From Bacteroidales bacterium UBA1179 (GTDB lineage Bacteria > Bacteroidota > Bacteroidia > Bacteroidales > Bacteroidaceae): a stretch of DNA of 11,549 nt. The position numbers and the translations under genes are program-made. This document shows, one piece after another, positions 1-6,196 of the stretch; within the stretch, counting starts at the first letter, position 1; each line of letters opens with the position of its first letter. Location of the stretch: assembly GCA_002309915.1 (NCBI GenBank), contig DBYT01000005.1:1793-13341 (forward strand), in the 5' to 3' direction. The notes beneath the pieces are model-generated. The model saw only the letters and a program-made list of their open reading frames with translations. It did no database searches and was not told where the DNA came from.

Positions 1-66
1 CTGGCCGAGACCGTCCATTACCTCTAATCCCGCCAAAGTGTCCCACAAGCACCCCCGCGAAAACGC

Positions 67-1320
67 TCACTCGGCGCAGACGGCGCTGTAGTAAGCGTAG
101 AAATCGCTCCATTTGTAGTAGGGATAGCAGTCAGTGTCGAGTGGGAGCTGCACCTCATAGCCGTTCTGGAGGCACTTGACCAGGATCTCGGGGTTCTTCT
201 TGCTCTTGTAGAAGATGAACTGCAGGTTGCCGGCCTTGCCGATCTGGAAGTCCTGGAAATAGTACTTGAGCTGGCTGGCATCGGTCACGCCGCCCTTGGG
301 CATGTTGATGCCCATCACGATGTTGAGCGGTCCAAGGTTGGTGTCATGGCCGAAACGCAGGGATGCAATATCGTTGCACTCACCGTCAATGACCAGCTTG
401 GCCTGATCCAGAATGTCCTGCACGATGGGTTTCATCACGTTGATGTCCCTGTACCAGTTGCGGTATGAGTTCAGGTTGGAACGCTCCCAGCCGGCGGTCA
501 GTTCCTCAGGTTTGAAAAGTCCCACCAGAAGCTCCTCATGGCCGATGCTTGGCAGTGAGGTGTAGAGGTTCTTGAGGTTGCTGTATATGCGGCGGGAACT
601 GCGTGACAGACCCTCGGTGCTGGTAAAAAGACGCGCCACGATCTCATCGTTAGAGGCCACCTGCGGGGTCTCGGGATTGAAATTGGTCATATCCAGCTCA
701 GCTCTGGCACGGGGAGCCTTAACCTTATACGGATTGTCATCGGCATCGGGCTTGACACCGGGCAGGGTGGCTCTGGATGCCTGCTCGTAGATATCGATCT
801 TGGGGTTGCACTGCACCATGGCCTGGCAGAATGCGCTCATGCTGATTATGCATCGGCCCGTAGTGGACGAAATGGCCCGGATGGTGCCGCCTTTCTTGAA
901 CACCTCGGGGAAACTCTCATACATCTTGCGGGCAATGGCCTGATGCTGGTCCCAACCCACGCGGGTAAGCTCGCCCATGCCGGCCATGAATTCGGGGTAA
1001 AGCGCCTTGTACTGCTCATAAAACTTCTCACCATCGGCAGTAAGAAGGTGCTTATCGTGTGCCTCGGTAAAAATGGTGTCCAACTCCAGATAGAGCGAGT
1101 TGTTCCAATAATAGCGCGAGCCGTGACGTGCGTAATGGCTTATGTAGAAAGGTTTGTAACCCTTGGGCGCCTTGGTCAGGGCCGGAGCATCGAAAGTGTA
1201 AGGGTAATCAGTTCCGTAGGATTTCTGAGGATTGGCTTCAATCTCCTCAAGAACGTTCATTCGCTGGGCGTATGAGAATGCGCATACAAACAACGCCACA
1301 GCAAGCAGGATTTTCTTCAT
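67..1320 (-). CDS. Secreted histidine-type acid phosphatase
   Basis: This 417-residue protein belongs to the histidine acid phosphatase (branch 2) superfamily, which hydrolyses phosphomonoesters, in some members phytate or other inositol phosphates, through a phosphohistidine intermediate. The N-terminus is a signal peptide (MKKILLAVALFVCAFSYA, then Q), so it should act in the periplasm or outside; no lipobox Cys follows the cleavage site. The catalytic RHGSR motif is at residues 65-69 (His66 the expected nucleophile), a further Arg lies in SSTTGR near 156, and the distal GHD proton-donor motif is at 324-326 in RFGHDTN. The ATG at 1320 is chosen because the signal peptide starts there. The gene is monocistronic as far as can be seen, with a good minus-strand promoter box just upstream. 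The substrate cannot be told from sequence; inositol phosphates are only a possibility. Confidence 0.9.
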   Translation of the reverse strand: MKKILLAVALFVCAFSYAQRMNVLEEIEANPQKSYGTDYPYTFDAPALTKAPKGYKPFYISHYARHGSRYYWNNSLYLELDTIFTEAHDKHLLTADGEKFYEQYKALYPEFMAGMGELTRVGWDQHQAIARKMYESFPEVFKKGGTIRAISSTTGRCIISMSAFCQAMVQCNPKIDIYEQASRATLPGVKPDADDNPYKVKAPRARAELDMTNFNPETPQVASNDEIVARLFTSTEGLSRSSRRIYSNLKNLYTSLPSIGHEELLVGLFKPEELTAGWERSNLNSYRNWYRDINVMKPIVQDILDQAKLVIDGECNDIASLRFGHDTNLGPLNIVMGINMPKGGVTDASQLKYYFQDFQIGKAGNLQFIFYKSKKNPEILVKCLQNGYEVQLPLDTDCYPYYKWSDFYAYYSAVCAE

Positions 1321-1348
1321 TGTGATTGTTTTTGGTTAGCTGAATGCA

Positions 1349-1356
1349 CAAAGATA
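1349..1356 (-). promoter_or_regulatory. Bacteroidota -7 box for the phosphatase gene
   Basis: The minus strand reads TATCTTTG, a perfect match to the TAnnTTTG -7 consensus of the Bacteroidota primary sigma factor. It ends about 28 nt before the phosphatase ATG, giving an inferred 5' leader of roughly 20-25 nt. No convincing TTTG -33 element is seen at the usual spacing. Confidence 0.6.
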
Positions 1357-1368
1357 ATACAAATCCGT

Positions 1369-1376
1369 TACCTTCG
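1369..1376 (+). promoter_or_regulatory. Candidate -7 box for the epimerase gene
   Basis: The plus strand reads TACCTTCG, one mismatch from TAnnTTTG, ending 22 nt before the epimerase ATG. It lies back to back with the phosphatase promoter in a 78-bp divergent intergenic region, so the two upstream promoter regions would overlap. No clear -33 element is seen. Confidence 0.4.
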
Positions 1377-1398
1377 CGTATGCATAATTACTTAACCT

Positions 1399-2286
1399 AT
1401 GATTATTGAGAATGACCTTATAAGTGCCGATATTGACCTGCACGGCGCCGAACTGACCAGCCTGAAAAGAAAGGACTCCAATGAGGAACTCATCTGGACC
1501 GCCCAAAAGGATTATTGGGGCCGACATGCGCCCATGCTCTTCCCGATTGTGGGCAAGGTGTGGAAAGGAGAGTACAGAGTGGGGGACAAGACCTACAGCC
1601 TGCCGCAGCACGGATTCGCCCGCGACCGCGAATTCAAGGTACTCTGTCACGACAAGGAGAGCCTGGTACTCTGTCTTGAGTCCGATGAGCAGTCACTCAA
1701 GGTCTTCCCGTATAAGTTCCGCCTGGAGGCCACATACCGTCTTGAGGACAACACCCTCATAATTGAGTGGCGTATAAAAAAACCGGGCAGCGAGCCCATG
1801 TATTACCAGATAGGAGCACATCCCGGATTCAACTACCGCGATTTCCATAAAGACGATCCCATTCACGGATATTTCCGCCTAACTCAGGGCGAGGAACCGT
1901 TGAGCAGGCTCATAATAGGCCAACTTACAGAGGATGGTTACCGCAGCGACAGCGCAGGCCTTATGGAACTGGACAGCGACGCCATGCTGCCCCTCACTCA
2001 GGGCCTTTTTGCAAATGACGCTCTGGTACTGGAGGAGTATCAGTTGGATCAGGTAATACTCTACGACAAGGATTGCAATCCGTACATATCGGTCCAGACT
2101 GATGATGCTCCGGTGTGGGGCTTGTGGTCACCGCCCGCCAAGAACGCTCCGTTCGTGTGCATAGAGCCCTGGATGGGCCGGTGTGACTATCAAGGATACG
2201 ACGGCGACATCTCCGGCCGTGATTATATCAACAAGCTGGAGGCCGGAAAGAGTAGTGAGTTCGCTTTCAGAATCACGGTCATTTAG
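1399..2286 (+). CDS. Aldose 1-epimerase family protein (LacX-like)
   Basis: This 295-residue protein is a galactose-mutarotase-fold enzyme of the LacX-like subgroup, expected to interconvert alpha and beta anomers of aldohexoses (possibly phosphorylated) in the cytoplasm; no signal peptide is visible. Recognisable landmarks are HGAELTSL near residue 15, HGFAR at 71-75, GAHPGFNY at 139-146 with the second conserved His, and CIEPWMGRCD near 254-263 whose Glu256 fits the catalytic base. Length is normal for the family. The start at 1399 gives the usual N-terminus (MIIENDLISADI). It is the only large plus-strand gene in the window and stands alone between a divergent phosphatase and a convergent GNAT-like gene. 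The sugar is unknown, and no sugar-utilisation genes are nearby. A heptamer array begins immediately after its TAG stop. Confidence 0.88.
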   Translation: MIIENDLISADIDLHGAELTSLKRKDSNEELIWTAQKDYWGRHAPMLFPIVGKVWKGEYRVGDKTYSLPQHGFARDREFKVLCHDKESLVLCLESDEQSLKVFPYKFRLEATYRLEDNTLIIEWRIKKPGSEPMYYQIGAHPGFNYRDFHKDDPIHGYFRLTQGEEPLSRLIIGQLTEDGYRSDSAGLMELDSDAMLPLTQGLFANDALVLEEYQLDQVILYDKDCNPYISVQTDDAPVWGLWSPPAKNAPFVCIEPWMGRCDYQGYDGDISGRDYINKLEAGKSSEFAFRITVI

Positions 2287-2320
2287 AAATTGAGAATTGA
2301 GAATTGAGAATTGAGAATTA
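2287..2320 (+). repeat. Heptamer array 1, (TTGAGAA)n after epimerase stop
   Basis: Four tandem ATTGAGA units (2289-2316) plus flanking partial units begin directly after the epimerase TAG. TTGAGAA reads on the strand of the gene it follows. The whole 34 bp is perfectly reverse-complementary to 2389-2422. The function is unknown. Confidence 0.95.
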
Positions 2321-2322
2321 AT

Positions 2323-2337
2323 ACGCAGAACCTGCGT
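2323..2337. other. Small 6-bp hairpin between array 1 and terminator
   Basis: ACGCAG (2323-2328) and CTGCGT (2332-2337) form a 6-bp stem with an AAC loop. No T-tract follows, so it is not a terminator by itself. It lies inside the larger inverted structure formed by the two heptamer arrays. Confidence 0.45.
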
Positions 2338-2353
2338 TAATTCCCGCGACATT

Positions 2354-2387
2354 AAAAAAGGCTCGGAATTTTTTCCGAACCTTTTTT
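2354..2387. terminator. Bidirectional intrinsic terminator between convergent genes
   Basis: An A6 run, GG, TCGGAA (2363-2368), a TTTT loop, TTCCGA (2373-2378), CC and a T6 run make a hairpin with one internal mismatch (C2362/A2379). On either strand it ends in a run of six T, so it should terminate both the epimerase transcript (+) and the GNAT-like transcript (-). Confidence 0.88.
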
Positions 2388-2388
2388 A

Positions 2389-2422
2389 TAATTCTCAATT
2401 CTCAATTCTCAATTCTCAATTT
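2389..2422 (-). repeat. Heptamer array 2, (TTGAGAA)n at 3' end of GNAT-like gene
   Basis: Four TTCTCAA units (2392-2398, 2399-2405, 2406-2412, 2413-2419) plus partial flanks read TTGAGAA on the minus strand, the coding strand of the gene that ends here. The array contains the stop codon of that gene (TGA, 2409-2411). It is the exact reverse complement of array 1. Confidence 0.95.
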
Positions 2423-3533
2423 GGAAGGTCCAGCAGCGGCGACGGCGGTGGGTATAGTGCTCAAAGTGCTTCCAGATGTTCTGGACGTTGGCATTGTCCT
2501 CGAGCATGGGGCCGGTCTGGCAGTCTATGCCTCCGTGTGACTGGATGGCCTTGATGCCCTCGCGCAGGATTATGCACTCCACACCTTTCTTCTGGTCCTC
2601 GGGGCGGACACCAATCATGTAGAAGTCAATGTGACGGTGATCATTCAGGTCACCGAGCACTTTCAGTGCCGAGAACAATCCCAGTTTGCCCTTGCTGGCG
2701 CGAATGCCGCGGCTTATGGAGGGAGCAATGAATCCGAATCCCACCAGATCACCCGCCTGGTTCTGCACCATAAGCGAATACTCGGGCCGGCCTACCAGGG
2801 CAATCAGATGCTCCATATTCTCAATCTGCTTGGCTGACAGGGGTACCACGCCGTGCAGTTTTGCAAATGCCACGTTGATAATCTCCATGGCCTTGCGCAC
2901 GTATGGACGCACCTCCTTCATGTTGCGGAACTTCTTGATGGAGTAGCCGTAACGCTTCTCGGAAATCTCGGCAATCTGGTCCATCTTGGGCGGAACCTGA
3001 TCCGGAACAATCACCTTTGTCTCGGTCCAGTCCCACTTCTTGGTCAGGCCCAGACGTTTCATATGCTCAATGTAGTAGGGGTAGTTGTAGAGCGTTATGT
3101 ACATGTCCAGCTGGTCAAATCCGTCCACCAGCATGCCCTGCTTGTCAAGGTTGGAGAATCCCAGCGGACCTACAACCTCGGTCATGCCCAATTCACGCGC
3201 CCAGGCCACAACAGTATCAAACAGCGCCTTCGAGACCTCAAAGTCATCGATAAAGTCAAAGCGGGTAAAACGCAGCTGCTTTACATTATCCTTCTCATTG
3301 GCGGCGCGGTTGAGTATGGCACCAATGCGGCCCACAATCTTACCGTCCCTGTAAGCCAGCCACAGACGGCTGTCGGCATAACTGTAAGCACCGTTCTTCT
3401 GGGGATTGAATGTATCCATCTCATCACCTATGAGCACGGGTACGTACATATCGCAATCTCTATACAGGTCAATGGGGAACCTGAAGAGTTTTTTCTTGTC
3501 CTTATCGGTGAGGACCTCCTTAATTTCAAGCAT
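2409..3533 (-). CDS. GNAT-like acetyltransferase domain protein
   Basis: This 374-residue protein resembles a family common in Bacteroidales that is annotated as N-acetyltransferase or hypothetical; I know of no substrate for it. Visible acyltransferase-like segments are SRLWLAYRDGKIVGRIGAILN (beta strands followed by an acetyl-CoA-binding region) in the N-terminal part and SLMVQNQAGDLVGFGFIAPS plus YMIGVRPEDQKKGV in the C-terminal part, suggesting two GNAT-like halves. It has no signal peptide and ends in a basic stretch, HRRRRCW. I chose the ATG at 3533 because a further upstream in-frame TTG (3620) would run through the preceding terminator hairpin and overlap the end of the upstream gene. 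The last codons (QIEN, stop) are encoded by the heptamer array, so the native C-terminus may have been altered. The biochemical role is undetermined. Confidence 0.75.
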   Translation of the reverse strand: MLEIKEVLTDKDKKKLFRFPIDLYRDCDMYVPVLIGDEMDTFNPQKNGAYSYADSRLWLAYRDGKIVGRIGAILNRAANEKDNVKQLRFTRFDFIDDFEVSKALFDTVVAWARELGMTEVVGPLGFSNLDKQGMLVDGFDQLDMYITLYNYPYYIEHMKRLGLTKKWDWTETKVIVPDQVPPKMDQIAEISEKRYGYSIKKFRNMKEVRPYVRKAMEIINVAFAKLHGVVPLSAKQIENMEHLIALVGRPEYSLMVQNQAGDLVGFGFIAPSISRGIRASKGKLGLFSALKVLGDLNDHRHIDFYMIGVRPEDQKKGVECIILREGIKAIQSHGGIDCQTGPMLEDNANVQNIWKHFEHYTHRRRRCWTFQIEN

Positions 3534-3539
3534 AGTACG

Positions 3540-3547
3540 CAAAAATA
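3540..3547 (-). promoter_or_regulatory. Possible -7 box for the GNAT-like gene
   Basis: The minus strand reads TATTTTTG, which fits TAnnTTTG, but it ends only 6 nt before the ATG at 3533 and coincides with the T-tract of the upstream terminator. If used, the transcript would be nearly leaderless. Another match, TATATTTG at 3589-3582, lies upstream of the hairpin and would have to be read through it. Confidence 0.3.
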
Positions 3548-3577
3548 CAAAACATCCCGAACATGGAGTCCGGGATG
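3541..3577 (-). terminator. Intrinsic terminator of the beta-barrel gene
   Basis: On the minus strand CATCCCG (3577-3571) pairs with CGGGATG (3559-3553), with two more possible pairs across a mismatch, and is followed by TTTTGTATTTTT. It lies 21 nt after the stop of the beta-barrel gene and only 8 nt before the GNAT-like start, so it separates the two transcription units. Confidence 0.75.
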
Positions 3578-3597
3578 AGTGCAAATATATCGGAGTA

Positions 3598-4479
3598 TCA
3601 GAATGATGTGCTAATACCAATCATGAAGGGGTAAGTCTGAACGGGATCGTCGTCCAGGAACAGGCTGGTAAATGAGTAGCGGGCTGTGATTCCGAAATCG
3701 TTGATGCCGATACGGGCTACTGCGTTCAGACCCAGGGGATTCACGTTGATGCCGTCTGCAACAGTCACGCGGTCATCCTCGCCAACCAGGTCAACCTTTG
3801 ATACATCAGCGAAACGGTACTCTATCTCGGGGCCGACGGCAATGAACGGTCCGCGTCTGGAAGCCGAGCTGATCTCAAGACAGATAGGCACGCGCAGGCT
3901 CCAGTAGCGCAGGTAACCCTGCTTGACCGGTTTGCTGTCAAAGGTGTCGAAAAGATCAACCTTGTTGGCTGACTGCATGCTACGTGTATAGTCCAGATAC
4001 TGGTTGTCACCAATCCAGTAACGTGAACGTGTTATGTAAAGAGCGGTGTTGACACCTATGTTCCTGGTCATGTGGTAGCCCCACTGTCCTACGGCAAATC
4101 CAATCTCGAATCCTTTGCCCTGTTTCTGCGGCAGACCGGGAGTCATAACGCGGGGATCATCGGTTGTGAGCAGGTTAACGCCGAAATAGAAACTGGGGGT
4201 ATGACCGGGACCGTAATAGCGGTAAGTCTTAGTATTATTATTTCTCTGCTCTTGCTTGCTTACGGGCTTTTTGTTTGACTGGTTGCCCTGCTCATCGACT
4301 ATCTCATAGTATTCGGCACCCACAAGAGCGTCGTAGAAGTTGTGGGCAAAGCGGCGAGCCCAACCTTCCTTGCGGCCTACCTGGCCATATTCATCATATT
4401 CGTAATGTCTCTCTCCCTGTGCAAACGCGGGAACTGCCAACAAAGCTGCTACTACCGCAATCAGATACTTTTTCATCAT
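3598..4479 (-). CDS. Outer-membrane beta-barrel protein
   Basis: This is a 293-residue exported protein. MMKKYLIAVVAALLAVPAFA followed by Q is a clear signal peptide. After a charged, Asn/Lys-rich region (residues about 25-90) come alternating hydrophobic/polar strands such as SFYFGVNLLTT, GFEIGFAVGQWGY, NIGVNTALYITRSRYW, LRYWSLRVPICLEI, PFIAVGPEIEYRF, LNAVARIGINDFGITARYSF and the terminal PFMIGISTSF. The final Phe is the usual outer-membrane insertion signal. It resembles the porin-family or OmpW/OmpX-like barrels typical of Bacteroidota, but I cannot assign a ligand or specific family. ATG codons at 4479 and 4476 are adjacent (MMKK); either could be used. It is bounded by terminators on both sides and appears to be its own transcription unit; no promoter consensus stands out. 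Confidence 0.8.
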   Translation of the reverse strand: MMKKYLIAVVAALLAVPAFAQGERHYEYDEYGQVGRKEGWARRFAHNFYDALVGAEYYEIVDEQGNQSNKKPVSKQEQRNNNTKTYRYYGPGHTPSFYFGVNLLTTDDPRVMTPGLPQKQGKGFEIGFAVGQWGYHMTRNIGVNTALYITRSRYWIGDNQYLDYTRSMQSANKVDLFDTFDSKPVKQGYLRYWSLRVPICLEISSASRRGPFIAVGPEIEYRFADVSKVDLVGEDDRVTVADGINVNPLGLNAVARIGINDFGITARYSFTSLFLDDDPVQTYPFMIGISTSF

Positions 4480-4500
4480 GTTTAAGTAATTCTTTTGCCT

Positions 4501-4537
4501 AATAGACGCAAAAGGTCCGGATTTGTTGGTCCGGACC
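4501..4537 (-). terminator. Terminator at the end of the aromatic operon
   Basis: GGTCCGGA (minus 4537-4530) pairs perfectly with TCCGGACC (4521-4514) around an 8-nt loop, followed on the minus strand by TTTTGCG. It lies 15 nt after the aroQ stop. The T-tract is short on the minus strand; the plus strand has a longer, offset one (ATATTTTTT), though no plus-strand gene ends here. Confidence 0.65.
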
Positions 4538-4552
4538 GTGATATTTTTTCAA

Positions 4553-4981
4553 TTATTTTGCAGAAAAGTACTCCAGAGCCTCTCTGTAGCCGTCAAATCC
4601 CTTGCCTTTTATGACCTTTGACGCATATAAAGAGACAAATGAGTGCCGACGGAACTCCTCGCGTGAGTCAACATCGCTCAGGTGAACCTCGACCGTGGGG
4701 ATGGCCACTGCCTTGAGCGCATCCAGAATGGCCACGCTGGTATGGGTATAGGCGGCCGGATTGATCACGATACCGTCAAACACACCGTAAGCCTGCTGGA
4801 TCTTATCCACGATGGCGCCCTCATGGTTTGACTGGAAAAGCTCCACCTGCAGACCCAGGTTCAGACCGCTCTCCAGAATGAAAGCCTCAAGGGCCTTGAA
4901 GTCACGGTTGCCGTAAATGGCCGGCTCGCGCAGACCCAGAAGGTTCAGGTTGGGACCGTTTATGACAAGAATCTTTTTCAT
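4553..4981 (-). CDS. aroQ: 3-dehydroquinate dehydratase, type II
   Basis: This 142-residue enzyme converts 3-dehydroquinate to 3-dehydroshikimate, the third step of the shikimate pathway, in the cytoplasm; type II enzymes are small dodecamers. All signature segments are present: GPNLNLLGLREPAIYG (residues 9-24, Arg18 and catalytic Tyr23), SNHEG (51-55), INPAAYTHTS (73-82, Asn75), EVHLS (98-102, His100) and REEFRRHS (107-114, Arg111). Length is standard. It is the last gene of the operon, 9 nt after the pheA stop and followed by a terminator. The substrate is made by AroB, encoded three genes upstream in the same transcript. The start at 4981 gives the canonical MKKILVINGPN N-terminus. Confidence 0.97.
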   Translation of the reverse strand: MKKILVINGPNLNLLGLREPAIYGNRDFKALEAFILESGLNLGLQVELFQSNHEGAIVDKIQQAYGVFDGIVINPAAYTHTSVAILDALKAVAIPTVEVHLSDVDSREEFRRHSFVSLYASKVIKGKGFDGYREALEYFSAK

Positions 4982-4990
4982 GCCGCAAAG

Positions 4991-6133
4991 TTATATAATC
5001 TCCTGATATGTTCCGAAATACTTGAACTGCTCGCCGCAATGGTCCAACTCGGAAATGAGTGACGCAAACTTCTTGTCATAGATGGACAGCTCAATGTCAA
5101 AGTAGAACATGAACTCAAAGTCGCGGCCCGGGATAGGACGTGACTCCAGTTTGACAAGGTTGGCACCGGTGGCGTTGAACTTGCTCAAAACGCTGAACAA
5201 TGTTCCGGGCTTGTGTGACATCACCATCATGATACTGGTGCGGTTGGCACCCGGATAGATGCGTGCGTTCTTGGCTATGCAGATAAAGCGTGTGTGGTTG
5301 CTGTCAAAGTTCTGGATATCCTCGGCCAGCACCTCCATGTTGTAAAGGTCCACGCAACTCTTTGAAGATATTGAGGCCGATGTCCGGTTGGGATCCTTGG
5401 CAACCTTCTGGGCGGCCATGGCGGTGTTATCGAACGGAATGACCTCGACATCCTTCAGTGCAGCCAGGAAGTGTGAGCACTGGCCGATGGCCTGCGGGTG
5501 GGAGTAGATGGTCTTGATATCCTGGAAACGGGTTCCCTTGGCGGCCAGCAGCTGGTGGTCCACGCGTACGCGTGTGCTGCGTACTATATGTACGTTATAT
5601 CTTACCAGCAGGTCATAGATCTCGTTGACCGAACCTGCGGTGGAGTTCTCAATAGGCAGTATGCCGTACTCGCACAGACCGTCGGTGACCATGCGGATAA
5701 CACCCTCAAATGTGTTGTTGAACATGATCTCAGGCACCTCGAACAGCTTCTCGGCGGCAATCTGGGAGTATGCGCCCTCACGTCCCTGGCAGGCTACCAC
5801 GGCGCGCTTGGGGAACGGAGCGGGATCAGCATTGATAAGAGTGGAGATGGCCTTGTAGAGAGGGGACTCCTTCTCCTTGTACATAGCCTCGTAAGCCTTG
5901 CTTATGTCAAAGATGGAACGGTACAGTACGCGTCCGAAATCCTCCAGGTCCTCGGGCAACTGCTTGGAAACTCTGGCCAGCACCTCACGCTCGCGTGATC
6001 CGGCGCTTACCGGTATGTCGTGTTCTCTCTTGTATTCGCCTATGGTATTGACCACCTGCATTCTCTGTTGGAAAAGACGGCATATCTCATCATCAATTCC
6101 GTCAATCTGTTTTCTGTAATCTGTAAGGTCCAT
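4991..6133 (-). CDS. pheA: Bifunctional chorismate mutase / prephenate dehydratase
   Basis: This 380-residue P-protein converts chorismate to prephenate and then phenylpyruvate, the committed branch to phenylalanine. An AroQ-fold chorismate mutase domain occupies residues about 1-85 (MDLTDYRKQIDGIDDEI, LFQQRM with Arg24, IGEYK with Lys35). The prephenate dehydratase domain runs from about 110 to 285 (CQGREGAYS, LPIENSTAGSV near 159-169, YSHPQAIGQC near 210-219, and the catalytic HTRF at 280-283). A C-terminal ACT domain (about 298-375) carries GTLF (310-313) and ESRP (330-333), the motifs that bind Phe for feedback inhibition in this family. Length matches full P-proteins. Chorismate mutase here should also feed prephenate to TyrA. 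A 43-bp gap with a heptamer array separates it from aroA; aroQ follows after 9 nt. Confidence 0.96.
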   Translation of the reverse strand: MDLTDYRKQIDGIDDEICRLFQQRMQVVNTIGEYKREHDIPVSAGSREREVLARVSKQLPEDLEDFGRVLYRSIFDISKAYEAMYKEKESPLYKAISTLINADPAPFPKRAVVACQGREGAYSQIAAEKLFEVPEIMFNNTFEGVIRMVTDGLCEYGILPIENSTAGSVNEIYDLLVRYNVHIVRSTRVRVDHQLLAAKGTRFQDIKTIYSHPQAIGQCSHFLAALKDVEVIPFDNTAMAAQKVAKDPNRTSASISSKSCVDLYNMEVLAEDIQNFDSNHTRFICIAKNARIYPGANRTSIMMVMSHKPGTLFSVLSKFNATGANLVKLESRPIPGRDFEFMFYFDIELSIYDKKFASLISELDHCGEQFKYFGTYQEII

Positions 6134-6155
6134 ATCTTAACTTTGGTATTGGCTA

Positions 6156-6196
6156 TCAATTCTCAATTCTCAATTCTCAATTTTCAATTTTCAATT
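6156..6196 (-). repeat. Heptamer array 3 at the aroA 3' end
   Basis: Reading on the minus strand from aroA toward pheA, there are two variant TTGAAAA units followed by three TTGAGAA units and a partial unit (6195 down to 6156). The aroA stop TGA (6177-6179) lies inside. TTGAGAA again reads on the coding strand of the gene that ends here. The variant units are the gene-proximal ones, within coding sequence. Confidence 0.93.

Noticed and set aside
1..18. Possible start of a minus-strand gene (ATG at 18, MDGLGQ) running off the left edge
   Set aside because: Only six codons are visible, with no promoter or recognisable family. The 66 bases left of the phosphatase gene show nothing else.
2287..2422. 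CRISPR array or insertion-sequence ends
   Set aside because: The heptamers are contiguous with no spacers, there are no cas genes or transposase, and the inverted arrays enclose only a terminator.
2853..3578. 241-codon plus-strand open frame
   Set aside because: It is antisense to the GNAT-like gene, with low-complexity His/Leu/Val-rich composition typical of a shadow frame, and has no promoter or family resemblance.
3534..3620. Longer GNAT-like protein from a TTG at 3620
   Set aside because: The extension would overlap the end of the beta-barrel gene and be encoded by its terminator hairpin; its sequence has no domain-like character.
5498..5998. 166-codon plus-strand open frame
   Set aside because: It lies fully antisense to pheA, whose domains and catalytic motifs are unmistakable; treated as a shadow.
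6134..6155. Separate promoter or second leader peptide before pheA
   Set aside because: No TAnnTTTG box, no short ORF rich in Phe codons and no terminator lie between aroA and pheA; the gap is mostly heptamer array.
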